Source: Siphonodentalium dalli (lineage: Eukaryota; Mollusca; Scaphopoda; Gadilida; Siphonodentaliidae). From it: DNA of 64,000 bases. The notes under the pieces are model-generated. The model did not search any database, was not told the DNA's origin, and saw only the letters and a list, made by a program, of their open reading frames with translations. Shown here one piece after another: positions 22,886 through 33,408 of this stretch. The stretch lies in assembly GCA_032622095.1 (NCBI GenBank), contig CP136068.1, positions 14,985,729 to 15,049,728 of the forward strand, given 5' to 3'. Each line of letters opens with the position of its first letter. The stretch's first letter is position 1. The translations under genes and the position numbers were made by a program.

Positions 22886-22959
22886 GACATTGAGATTTGT
22901 CACTCGCGCGAGAACGTGCGAAACATTCCGTTCTTGAGCGAGTGACAAATCTCAATGTC
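22886..22959. repeat. Strong 74-nt hairpin, pre-miRNA-sized
   Basis: GACATTGAGATTTGTCACTC continues to form a stem of about 31 bp with its complement at 22929-22959. The outer 22 bp are perfect, there are two mismatches further in, and the loop is 12-13 nt. Length and stem fit a microRNA precursor, but near-perfect pairing also fits a young palindromic insertion. No mature family was recognised. Confidence 0.75.
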
Positions 22960-24120
22960 CCACGAGAAGGACAACAGCTTGTCATTCACACGCATGATGC
23001 TGCGTTTATTGATCACATCGCGAATATAAATTCATGACTTCGTCTATTCATATTAGTTAGTCAAGGCGACACGAGTTTGATAATCGTCTTTTATTTACAA
23101 TCATATTGTTGGCTAAATCGTAAAAATATGTCCATTCAATGTAAACCAGTAAGCAGTAGGAGCAGGCCTATGTTATTCTGCAATGTGGCAATGGAAGACA
23201 TGTTGTCTTGTTCGCGAAATTTACATGCGATGTTAATTACATTACGATCCTCCGGAAAGTTATTGGGAAGTTATATGTTTCATAACTGTGTATTCATATG
23301 TGTCCGATGTGTCGATACTCCCAAACACATCACCGCCCAATATGCATATATGATGCAATAATAAAAACAATGTAGATACTCGAAATAAATATGGTACAAT
23401 GGTTAAGCCAAGAGTCTAATTCACGCACGACAGAAATATCTAATATTTTGGACACCAGCAAAAATGTATAACCAATCTACCTCAAGCATTCGACTCATTC
23501 AATATCACACCATAATATGGACACTAATATATTGAACTAGAGGTCAGATTCCATGGAATCAGATATACTTCCATGGTATCCCATCCCATCCCATGTATGT
23601 TATGCGTACATGTGCGTCCCTGTCCATGTGAGTGCATATTGGTCCTTTGCCATGTGATGGTGGACGTGCATTTACTTTTCTAAATAAGATATATAAGATT
23701 TATGTCATTTGGTTCGACCCACGTGGATGATTAATGACAGTCTATTGCATCATGGTCGTGACCAACTGAGCCACCATTCACCCCAGCCAATCAGTTCATT
23801 TTTGTTCGGTAGCGATACATACATTTTAGAGCTAATTATAACCCCTCACCAGGACGCCCATATCATATTCAACGGTCACGAAATTTGGCGTGTCTAATTA
23901 TATCGTAATCGACATGCAGACCAAAAGGGTGTAAAGCAATTTAATGTAACTCTGTTATTTCGCATTTATTGGATAGTTCTTTCAGTTTCGGATTCAGAAT
24001 CTTTTAGTTTTAATGCCGGAGGAAAGATCGCTTGGTTAATTAATTAGTATTTCAGTGCGTCATCTGTACACTAAGTCACCAACGTCTTTGTAATTGAGAG
24101 ATAACTATATCACAATCGAT
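22960..24120. other. No feature recognised
   Basis: 23560-23600 has a short ATTCCATGGAATCAGATATA palindrome region followed by CCCATCCCATCCCATG. Nothing else stands out. Confidence 0.45.
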
Positions 24121-24139
24121 AATGCTAGCTGAGTGCTTA

Positions 24140-24950
24140 CCCGTCCGCTCTAAAACTAATTTTTCGTATATGCTACCAACACAATCATGCAGTGTTCCAA
24201 ATATAAAACACTTGATTCGCGATTTTCCATTTTTTCACGTTTACGAGTTTCGGTGGAATTTGCCAAAAGCCTCGACCCTCCCGGTGCGTACGCCCCCTCT
24301 CCGTTGGACAGGTTACTTTCATAGTAGAGCGGACATACCTATATTATATCGGTGAACATATGCATGCATTCGCCTTGCTCCTTGATAAGTCCGTTTGAAT
24401 TTGCGTCAGGAAGAGTTGGTCTGAATTTGAGTAATATAAATCAACCGTTGACAACGTTCAAGCTACCAGAGTTAACCCGTCCACTCTAAAACTTTGAAAG
24501 CGTACTAATCTTGCGTTTGGATACTACTATCCACAACTCGTCGAAAAGTTTTGATCTCAATATTTGATTTTCGGAGTAATTTTCCCAATTTGATTTTCGT
24601 TGGAATTTGCCATATCTGAACCCACCCCGACACAAACTCTCCATTGAGCAGGTTGCATTTATTGTAGAGAGGTCAAATTTTGGAGGCGTACCTATATAGT
24701 ATACCGACTTACATGCTCCTGCATTAAAGTCGCTCCTGCATTAGCCCGTTTGAATTTGGGGCTAAAAATAGGTTAGTGATAGACTACTTAAGTAAACATA
24801 TTTACGTTGTATAGCGTTGTCACGAGTAAACCTGAAAATTAGAAAATCGCACTCGAGATGTGCGTGAACACTATCCATTAGATGTACTCGTCAAAACAAA
24901 ATTATCTCGATGTTTGAATTTCGCCCGGAATATGCGATAAAAAATTAATA
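24140..24950 (+). repeat. Dispersed repeat, three diverged copies in series
   Basis: Blocks at 24140-24400, 24470-24770 and 24820-24950 share words such as CCGTCCRCTCTAAAAC, TTCGGTGGAATTTGCCAAAA or TTCGTTGGAATTTGCC, and TAGTAGAGCGG or TGTAGAGAGG. A fourth copy lies at 50405-50665. No terminal repeats or coding seen. Confidence 0.6.
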
Positions 24951-25000
24951 GCGCTGGACCTCGGTTTATTCATACTGGTGTATAGTTTGTGCCTATTTAT

Positions 25001-25298
25001 GGGCGGTAACTCCTTAGGGAAAGCGCGGACACAAGTTTTGATGACCGTTGTCAGTAAGGCATACTGACGTGTGCATATGGTCCAAATATGGATGCCCTGC
25101 TCCTCATAATTTCCGAGTTAGTAAAATGACATTTTTTCAGATAAAGGGAGATAACTCTGAGAGGAACGCGCGGACAATATTCGACTAAGACATACAACTC
25201 ATTTGCCCCAACATACTTACCAAGTTTTAGTTTTCTACTGCCCATACTTTCCGAAATATAATGATTGTAAAAGTGTCGAGTATTTTAATAATAACTAG
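25001..25298 (+). repeat. Dispersed repeat with AAAGGGAGATAACT motif, copy 2
   Basis: Direct copy of 63-362 in the same orientation (GGGCGGTAACTCC through AAAGGGAGATAACTCT to TTTTAATAATAAC). A looser relative is at 51078-51260. Confidence 0.7.
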
Positions 25299-25299
25299 C

Positions 25300-26690
25300 G
25301 GCTTTTCGAATTCCCGGTGGGAAATTCGTATACTTCCATATAATTAAAGGTTTGTAATGATTCTCGTTTTATATGTATTGCGCTTCACCGCTATCTCTTT
25401 CTTCTTCTCTCTTCCTATTTCTCGCGTTGATGTTACTTTTATGTTTTGATTTTTATGGTGTACACCTGTTTGTTTGTTTTCACTGTCATCCGCAGTTGAC
25501 CAAAGGTACTGTGTTTCTCTGGTACTTTGTGCACAAGTACTTTTCCCAGTGAATGTTTGAAGTCACGTTATATCTGGGAAAATTCAATTTACATGACTAA
25601 ATAGTAGCATTTGATTGCCCCTATACTTCTGAACTATGAGACTGCTTCAATAATTCAATACCAATAGGTATTTCTGTACACGCACCAAGAAGATGGACAT
25701 CTCTGCCATATTACAGACACTAGCGAGTTTACGATACCCGTTCGACGGAAACGGGTACGGGTAAATCTGTGGACATCGTCACGGTCACTTGGGTACTTTC
25801 AATGCAGCACATAAAGCGATAGCGAATTGAAACGGGTAGATTTGTCCAATTGACCGGTAGCCTTTCACTACGATTTTCTCACTCAAAGGTCCATGAATTC
25901 CATGAAATTCCAGTCAACTATGCGTTAACCTATTTATTGAAAGATTTCATGCCCAAATATTATTGATAAAGTTGTCATTTTAACCCAGGATTTGTGTTCA
26001 AATTCTCGAGGCGGCTTCTAGCACTTAGGTAAATACGGAAGGCCGATTTTTTCACTAACAACTTTGTTCACTGCATTAATGACATGTTGTGATTAATAGA
26101 GTGAGTAGATGGTGCTATAGACGCAATCTCGGCCCATTACAGGGACATGGATATAGATTGTCTGCGCTTTAGGAAGGGTGTCCACCTTCGAATTTCTAAC
26201 TACACATCTCGAACCATATCATATTCACAAGTTTGCGCGTAAATCCACCCTCCCCTTGGCTGGCATCAAGCTTTCTAATTATTGGCAATTTTGAGACCTG
26301 ACACCCATCCCCAAAGCTTGAACAATTTCCAACTGTTTCTGACAGCCATGTCAGTCCAAATTGTGTTACCAAAAATATGGAAATATGCAAATTTTGGTCT
26401 AAAAACTACAAATTATCCGCTAATAAATTGTTCTAAAATCAAACTACGAAACCAGTTTCAACCTATTGTTTGTGTGAAATTTCCAACAAATGTTGTGTCA
26501 GGTATATCAAATTTCCAAATGCTGAACATTTGACCAAATTTGGGGAGGGGGTTGAGACACCCCTGTCGTCACGTCCCCGTCTCAACCCATTGTACAAGGA
26601 CATAAATAAATCGTGGATTTATCTATGCATTGCACATTTGAATACAGTTACCGTTTAGTTACCTTATCGTATGTACATGTAGGTGGGGAC
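25300..26690. other. No feature recognised
   Basis: Ordinary AT-rich DNA. CGGAAACGGGTACGGGTAAA (about 25747) is a local purine-rich word only. Confidence 0.45.
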
Positions 26691-26697
26691 TGATTTC

Positions 26698-26875
26698 TCA
26701 TTGTCTCTACTATATATTTTGAGACTTCCGTATGTGTGTACTTTATAGAATCGAAAACGGCTGGTCAGATCGAGCTCAAAATTCCTATCTAAAGGTAAAA
26801 CCCCACGGGAATCGTCGTCGCGGCGTTTTGGAGAAGCTCAGAGCACCCGTTCTCCACTCTCAGTTACAAACAAGA
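26698..26875 (+). repeat. Dispersed ~180-bp repeat, copy 1
   Basis: CTACTATATATTTTGAGA, ATAGAATCGAAAACG, CCCACGGGAATCGTCG and TTCTCCACTC are shared in order with 49571-49755. Confidence 0.7.
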
Positions 26876-26879
26876 AATT

Positions 26880-27280
26880 CAATTAATTGAGGAAAAACAC
26901 CCACTGTCCCGAGTGGTAATGATAAGCTATTGGAGGGTCTACTAGTTCGCATACAAAATAGCAAAATAACATTGAATGTCTCAATGACATCAACAGCTTG
27001 AAGATGGGAATAACCCACCATATATGGTAGATATTCAACCAGACTCTGCTTAAGTTTGTTAATTGATGACTGATGCACATGTACAATACACACAAGTAGT
27101 AATAACAATTAACGTTATGATTTTGAAACTAACCATGATATAATATTGACAGTAAGGTGGTATTAACTACTACGAGTACTATTAGTAACAATAGTACTAC
27201 TTTTCTAGCATAACTTATGTGTATGGGAAATATTAAAGGACAAAACAATAGTTACAATACAATTATAACAATTTCTTTTA
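26880..27280. other. No feature recognised
   Basis: Overlapping minus frames (26860-27108) give different peptides without motifs. The remainder is AT-rich. Confidence 0.4.
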
Positions 27281-27412
27281 ATTAAGCGCAAGAAGAGCTA
27301 ATTGTGCTTAAGCGCAATATGGGAATCTCTATTGTGCTTAAGCGCAATATGGAAGTATTTAACTGTGTTTAAGTGCAATGATGGAATTTTCATATTGCGC
27401 TTAGATAATAAA
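27281..27412. repeat. Palindromic TTAAGCGCAA tandem, copy 1
   Basis: The near-palindrome TTGTGCTTAAGCGCAA recurs four to five times at 30-40-bp spacing with degenerate variants. The same motif makes the array at 48148-48305. Confidence 0.75.
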
Positions 27413-27560
27413 ACTCAATAAGGTATCTCTTAATAAGGAATATATTATAGCAACCACCAAGGGTGCTTTTTACCTAAATGCGTGTGAATTATGACGTCAT
27501 ATATTTTTTCTATATTTCTATACCAAGAGCGAAAATAGCGTGTATGCTTTTTTGTAAATT

Positions 27561-27578
27561 TCACACGTGACTTCCGGG
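27561..27578 (+). promoter_or_regulatory. E-box plus ETS-type promoter motifs
   Basis: CACGTG (27564-27569) directly adjoins ACTTCCGGG (27570-27578). Adjacent E-box and ETS (CCGGAAGT, reverse) sites are typical of TATA-less promoters of broadly expressed genes. A consensus donor lies about 150 bp downstream (27725), giving a plausible non-coding first exon. Confidence 0.45.
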
Positions 27579-27589
27579 AGGTTACTGCG

Positions 27590-27724
27590 CAGAATCCAGC
27601 TCAATGACAGCTCGCGAGTAGATTAATTACTCGCTTGATTTTGTTTTCTCCACTTCACTTCCACTTTTCAGCATAATCGACATTTTGGGATATCTGGAGA
27701 AGTCGGATTAACCTCACAAAAAAG
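27590..27724 (+). other. Candidate non-coding first exon
   Basis: The start is estimated from the promoter motifs at 27561-27578. The end is set by AAAG|GTGAGT (GT at 27725-27726), an excellent 5' splice site. There is no long frame inside, so it would be 5'UTR. The transposon at 27864 would then lie in its first intron. No later exon of this gene could be recognised. Confidence 0.3.
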
Positions 27725-28300
27725 GTGAGTTTGACACCTGAAATTCTTGTCATGTCAGCGCTTATCTGCAATTAGACTCATGTCAGAATTCGCTGTTTTA
27801 TGAAAAAGTCACTCTTAAAATGCACCCTAATCGGTCAAATTATTTCGATAATTCTAAGTCTGAGGCCTGTTTTATACGACGTGTGATACACGTGTATAAC
27901 TGGCTATTTTCCTGGTGAAATAAGAGAGTCGGCAATTGATCGTGTATTACACGTCGTATAAAACCACGATACTCGTCGAAATTCGTCCTTACACGTGTCG
28001 ATGTATTACACGACTGGCCTGGACGCGTAACTCATCACTTGTTCGTCAATTACGCGTCGCTGATTTATACGACGGGTATGCACGAGTAACGGAACACAAT
28101 ATGGCATAATATTTCACCCCATTTTGAGCCCCAGGGCGATCGCACGTGCGCAGAAGAGTTATGACAACTTGTTTTGGTCGGGCTGTACTGAAATCGAGAT
28201 GTAAGAATCAGCGGCGGCGGTCATCAATTATAATTTCGCGTGGTCGCCGTGTGGCATTACAGAACTATATTCTTGTCTCGGCGGAGAGCGGTGTGACTAA

Positions 28301-28564
28301 TTAGTGCCCGGGCAAGCCCGGGCACGCCCGGGCAGGTCTTGGTGGTCTCATGGGCCCGCAGACAGTCTAATATGATGCCATATGGTAGTAGGATACAGAA
28401 TAAGCATATATTAGGAAAATTGACTTCCTGTGTCTTCCACCGGCGGGTTTATTAACCATTTAAATGCCGATATTGACTAAAAGAACCCGGGAGAGTCCAG
28501 ACGGACGCATAGACCAGACCATATTATATATTGATGACTAATGGTAGCGAGGCACTTACTAAAG
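28301..28564 (-). repeat. Inverted unit of the H1 internal array
   Basis: GTGCCCGGGCAAGCCCGGGC, AATATGATGCCATATGG and CCACCGGCGGGTTTATTAA are the reverse complement of the array unit at 30780-31030. This inverted unit makes the element a partial foldback. Confidence 0.75.
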
Positions 28565-29440
28565 GTATATATTGTTTCATGAACATTCCTGGAAATCATA
28601 TATGCACGAACTGTGAGAAACAAATTAGTTAGAAATCAATCACTCTTGAAGTTTAACATATGAACATTCCGCCAATCACCCAATTGTTACTAACTAGTTT
28701 TAGCATCCTTTGTTAACTGTAAACATTTGAAAATGTCCGATAAATCTTTCGAAAATACACATATATATGGAAGTTCGAGTGATTAGATTTCCGGGAAATG
28801 TTCTAAACAATTTGACAAAATTATATTCATTTGCCCTATATTGCAAACACGTGTGTCTTATATAGTACTGTTGGTGGACATTTTTCGTTTCAGCTGTTGT
28901 GAGTTTTCCTCATAAATGCTTTTATACTATCATGTACATATTGTTTCCCGAACATTCCTGGAAATTATACGCGTATACACAAATATTCTGTTTATTTGAG
29001 AATTTATAAATTTTAACTGATCTATACACAGAACAACTTATTCTGTTTTTCTCGGACAAAATGTCCTGCAATTTTAAGTTCTATAACTTACCAAAAGGGA
29101 AAATATAGAGATTAATGGAATATAAATTATGCATGCTGACGCATAGTTTCATTTCTGAAATTGAAATGACAATTATTTGGATGGAGTTTTGTTATCGTAC
29201 TTCTGTCTCCATTATAGTAATATCATTCAAGCGATTCTATTTCCGGGAAATGTTGTGCACAGTATGATTTTTACTTGCAAATATATTTATGTATAAAATG
29301 TGTCAAGGTGATGTGATATATATATATATATATATATTTTTTTTTTGGTATTTACTGATAGTGCCGTTTAGATGAAATAAAGTTTATAAGTTCTCTAAAA
29401 CCTTATTATTTATTCCCGTAGTTCACCCCGTGTACGTGGT
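28565..29440. repeat. H1 interior with GAACATTCCTGGAAAT repeats
   Basis: GAACATTCCTGGAAAT occurs at about 28580 and 28951, and the inverted form ATTTCCGGGAAATGTT at about 28786 and 29242. The stretch is AT-rich and ends in (TA)n at 29318-29337 followed by T10. Confidence 0.6.
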
Positions 29441-31020
29441 ATATCGCCAAACCCGAAGGTATCACCGAACCCGAGAAGTCTCCAGGGTTCTTCTAGTTAA
29501 TATCGGCATTTAAATGGTTAATTAACCCGCCGGTGAACGACACAGCAAGTCAATTTTCATAATCTATGCTTATTCTGTATATATCCTACTACCATACGAC
29601 ATCATATTAGACTGTCCGCGGGCCCATGTGGCCATCAGGGCCTGCCCGGACTTGCCCGGGCTTTCCCGTGCTCTCTTGGTGCAGATAGTCATTTAAGGGA
29701 TTAATAAAGCCGGCCGCGAACGAAATAGCGAGTCAATATTTGCAATATACCTTTAGTAAGTGCCTCGATCCCATTATTCATCAATATATAATATGATCGG
29801 GTCGCTGTGTCAGTCGAGGCTCTCCCGGGTTCTTTAAGTTAATATCGGCATTTAAAGTGTTAATAAACCCGCCGGTTGATGACACAGCAAGTAAATTTGC
29901 ATGCTTATTCAGAATCCTATACTACCGTACGGAATCATATTAGACTGTCCGCGGGTTCAGGAGGCAGCCAGGGCCTGTCCGGGCTTGCCCGGGTTTGCCG
30001 CGTTCTTCTGGCGCATATCGTTATTTAAGGGGTTAATGAAGCCGGCAGCGAACGAGATAGCGAGTCAATATTTGCAATATACCTTTAGTAAGTGCCTCGC
30101 TACCATTAGTCATCAATATATAATATTATCAGGTTTCTGTGTCCGTCCGGTCTCTCCCGGGTTCTTTTAGTTAATATCGATATTTAGAGGGTTAATAAAC
30201 CCGCCGGTGGACGACACAGCAAGTCAATTTTCAAAATATATGCTTATTCTGTATCCTACTACCATATGACATCATATTAGACTGTCTGCGGGCCCATGAG
30301 ACCACCAGGGCCTGCCCGGGCTTGCGCCATGTTCTTCTGGCACATATCGTCATTTAAGGGGTTAATGAAGCCGGCCACGAACGAGATAGCGAGTCAATAT
30401 TTGCAATATACCTTTAGTAAGTGCCTCGCAACCATTAGTCATCAATATATAATATGGTCGGGTCTATGCGTCCGTCTGGGCTCTCCCGGGTTCTTTTAGT
30501 CAATATCGGCATTTAAATGGTTAATAAACCCGCCGGTGGACGACACAGCAAGTCAATTTTCATAATATATGCTTATTCTGTATCCTACTACCATATGACT
30601 TCATATTATACTGTCTGCGGGTCCATGAGATCACCAGGGCCTGCCCGGGCGTGCCCGGGCTTGCGCCATGTTCTTCTGGCGCATATCGTCATTTAAGGGG
30701 TTAATGAAGCCGGCCGCGAGCGAGATAGCGAGTCAATATTTGCAATATATACCTTTAGTAAGTGGCTCGCAACCATTAGTCATCAATATATAATATGGTC
30801 GGGTCTATGCGTCCGTCTGGGCTCTCCCGGGTTCTTTTAGTCAATATCGGCATTTAAATGGTTAATAAACCCGCCGGTGGACGACACAGCAAGTCAATTT
30901 TCACAATATATGCTTATTCTGTATCCTACTACCATGTGGCATCATATTAGACTGTCTGCGGGCCTATGAGAACACCCGGACCTGCCCGGGCGTGCCCGGG
31001 CTTGCCCGGGTGTGCCCGGG
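29440..31020 (+). repeat. ~335-bp tandem array inside H1 (4-5 units)
   Basis: The junction CCCGGGTTCTTTTAGTYAAT recurs at 29485, 29827, 30159, 30488 and 30829 (spacings 342, 332, 329, 341). Every unit carries CCGCCGGTGGACGACACAGC, GCGAGTCAATATTTGCAATA and runs of GCCCGGGC. 60-90-codon frames cross the units but follow the repeat, not a protein. Confidence 0.85.
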
Positions 31021-31240
31021 CACTAATTAGTCACACCCGCGGAGAGTTATCAGTGAGACCGATAAATCTGGGATATTTCACATTTTCTTATAGCCGGTTG
31101 GATTTTTAACATTAATTACATGACGCCAGTCTAGATTACACGTGTAAAGTTAACACGTCATATAAATCAAACGTTAAAAAATCGTGTTGACGACGAGTTA
31201 ACATTACACGTGTATTACACGTCGTATAAAACAGGCCTGA

Positions 31241-32190
31241 GTGAGGCTGAGAGTTGAGACTGACTCCTGCGTGTACCTGGCCTGCAGTCAAAAGTCAGTG
31301 ATTCCAACTTTGGTGTACACACTTGATTAATTTATAAACACAGCTTTGTGCCGGTGTTTGTAACAACGACCGAAAGTTTATCGACAAACCGGAAACTCAT
31401 TGTCGAAAAAGTTAACTTTTCTAATGATATTCAGAATTTCAGTGCTAGAAAACACACCGGCGAAGATGATAACATGGATTTCATGGTGATAAGCGTGTTG
31501 TGAAAGTATGGAATAATACAATTGTCTTCAGTACAGTTTATTAAAAGTTGAGACTTACTAGTAAACATTTTTGGTAAAAATTAAAATGATGGGTGTCAAA
31601 CATCAGCGATGTATCTCATTTACGTCCATGCAAACATGTGCAAAATTTTCAGCACGCGAAATTAGGAAAATGTCCAATAGTCTAGAAAATTCAATGCTAT
31701 GGCATAAAACTTAGGGTACGTCCATGATGCAATCGTAAGTGCAATGATTTCCGTAAAATAATATCAAGTGCTGTTTGATTTTAGATGCAAAATCGTATCG
31801 TATCCTTTGTTACCTCCACTTTCGACGGAATTGCAGTCAGAAGAAAGATCGTACGGTAGCAATCAGGAGGTTAACCATAGCTTAAGAACAACCCACGCTA
31901 CACTCATCTGCGACAACATTGCAATCGGGTGAATTCGTTGTTCATATTTAAATCCGCGCATAATTATATTTTGCTTAGTTTTTAATAAATTTGGCAATTT
32001 TGCGCAATTGAATTTGTGAATTTGGTCAAGGCTGGTGCATGTGCAGTTCTTTATCGATGCTGAAGATAGATTTGTTGTCCATGCACAAATATCGGTATAA
32101 ACTGGCCTATACTATAATACATGGCATTTTTCTCGGTGGCATTTACATGCATTCAAATTAAGTAAACGGGGTGACTAAAATACGATATAC
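31241..32190. other. No feature recognised
   Basis: No long frame, no repeat shared elsewhere in the window. Could be intron if the first exon at 27724 is real. Confidence 0.45.
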
Positions 32191-32194
32191 AGGT

Positions 32195-32935
32195 ACTGCT
32201 CTTTAGCACTGAGGGCTAAAGAACGTTATACCTCTCTTTAGCGATGAGGGCTAAAAACTAGTAAAGAGCAATACTGATTATTATAATGTTATACATTGGC
32301 GCAATGCGCAGAATATCTTGGCAACACACGTGATGCTCGTCCAACATGGACCGCTCTTTAGCGCTGAGGGCTAAAGAATGGCACACCGCTCATTAGCTAT
32401 GAGGGCTAAAAAGCGTTATGATTTATAACATTATACGTTTGGCGCAATAAGCAAACTATCTTGGCAACACACATGCCGCTCATCCAACATGTACCGCTCT
32501 TTAGCACTGAGCGCTAAAGAATGGCACACCGCTCTTTAGCGATAAGGACTAAAGAGCGGTATGGATTATAACGTTGTGTGTTGGCGCAATGCGCAAAATA
32601 TTTTGGCAACGCACGTGCTGCTCATCCAACATGACCGCTCTTTAACACCTACTGCTAAAGAGCAGTATACCGTTCTTTAGCACCAAACGCTAAAGAGCAG
32701 TATGCCGTTCATTAGCGTATCAGGCCCATATACATGTAGCTAAGGCATGGTATACTGCCTTTTAGCATTTGCCACTAAAGAGCAGTACCGGTATACTGTT
32801 CTTTAGCACCAAACGCTAAAAGAGCGGTATACTGTTAATTTAATAGCGTATCAGGACCACATAGCTAAAGCGTGGTATACCACTCATTAGCATTTGGTAC
32901 TAAAGAGATGTACATGTATACCGTTCTTTATCCAC
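32195..32935. repeat. Array of CTCTTTAGC...GCTAAAGAG hairpins
   Basis: CGCTCTTTAGC, a 6-14-nt loop and a GCTAAAGAG word recur about ten times. In 32299-32640 three higher-order units of 142 bp are set by GGCGCAATGCGCARAATAT (32299, 32441, 32583) with CTTGGCAACACACRTG and CTCATCCAACATG. From 32640 the hairpins are packed with GCAGTATACCG linkers. Non-coding. Confidence 0.8.
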
Positions 32936-33405
32936 GGCCATATATAAGTAAATCTGAAATGACATCAATGACCATCGATAGGCTGCTGACTTTAAAAAGT
33001 TGGAGTTACCTCGTACTCTTAATTTTGGAGAGAATTTCCAACAATACCCGGTAGCTATTATTTGGCTTTGAGACATAGAGCAAAAATTGAAAATTGCCAT
33101 CACTTTTATCAAATTCAGCCTAAATCCCTGCAATCACGATTATCAGGCAATCATGATTATTGGCACCTGAGAGTATGTTACATATGATTAGTATACAAGT
33201 AGATGATATCACATGAGTTTCTATTTTATACAAAATTTATGAACCAAGTTCACTAAATTAGATTTAAGCCGAGGTTTACTGAGGCTCAAATAGAATTCAG
33301 TGGACGAGGTTGATAAATTACGTATAAAATAGAACGAGTTTGAGAAATCTTTTATCATATGATCAAATAAACGCGAAGTATTCATCGAATACAATTTTAC
33401 AGCAA
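32936..33405. other. No feature recognised
   Basis: Short frames only; CAATCACGATTATCAGGCAA and its near-inverse at 33130-33165 form a weak hairpin. Confidence 0.4.
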
Positions 33406-33408
33406 TCA

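Larger units (their letters stand above)
27864..31237 (+). mobile_element. GGCC-ended element (family H1), 3374 bp, TGA duplication
   Basis: Starts GGCCTGTTTTATACGACG and ends with its complement CGTCGTATAAAACAGGCC. Both are flanked by TGA (27861-27863 and 31238-31240). A further inverted copy of the end (ACACGTCGTATAAAAC) is nested at 27949-27964. GGCC-type ends with a 3-bp duplication of the T-N-A type recall PIF/Harbinger. There is no transposase or Myb-like ORF, so the element would be non-autonomous. The interior consists of an inverted pair (about 28273-28564 against 30770-31050) and a ~335-bp tandem array. Confidence 0.8.

Noticed and set aside
29901-30499. Repeated 67-89-codon frames with IASQYLQYTFSKCLATISHQ
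   Set aside because: Similarity between them reflects the ~335-bp tandem unit inside H1; flanking units are interrupted.
32195-32935. CRISPR-like array
   Set aside because: Repeats are imperfect hairpins with related spacers in a eukaryotic repeat context; no cas genes or uniform spacers.
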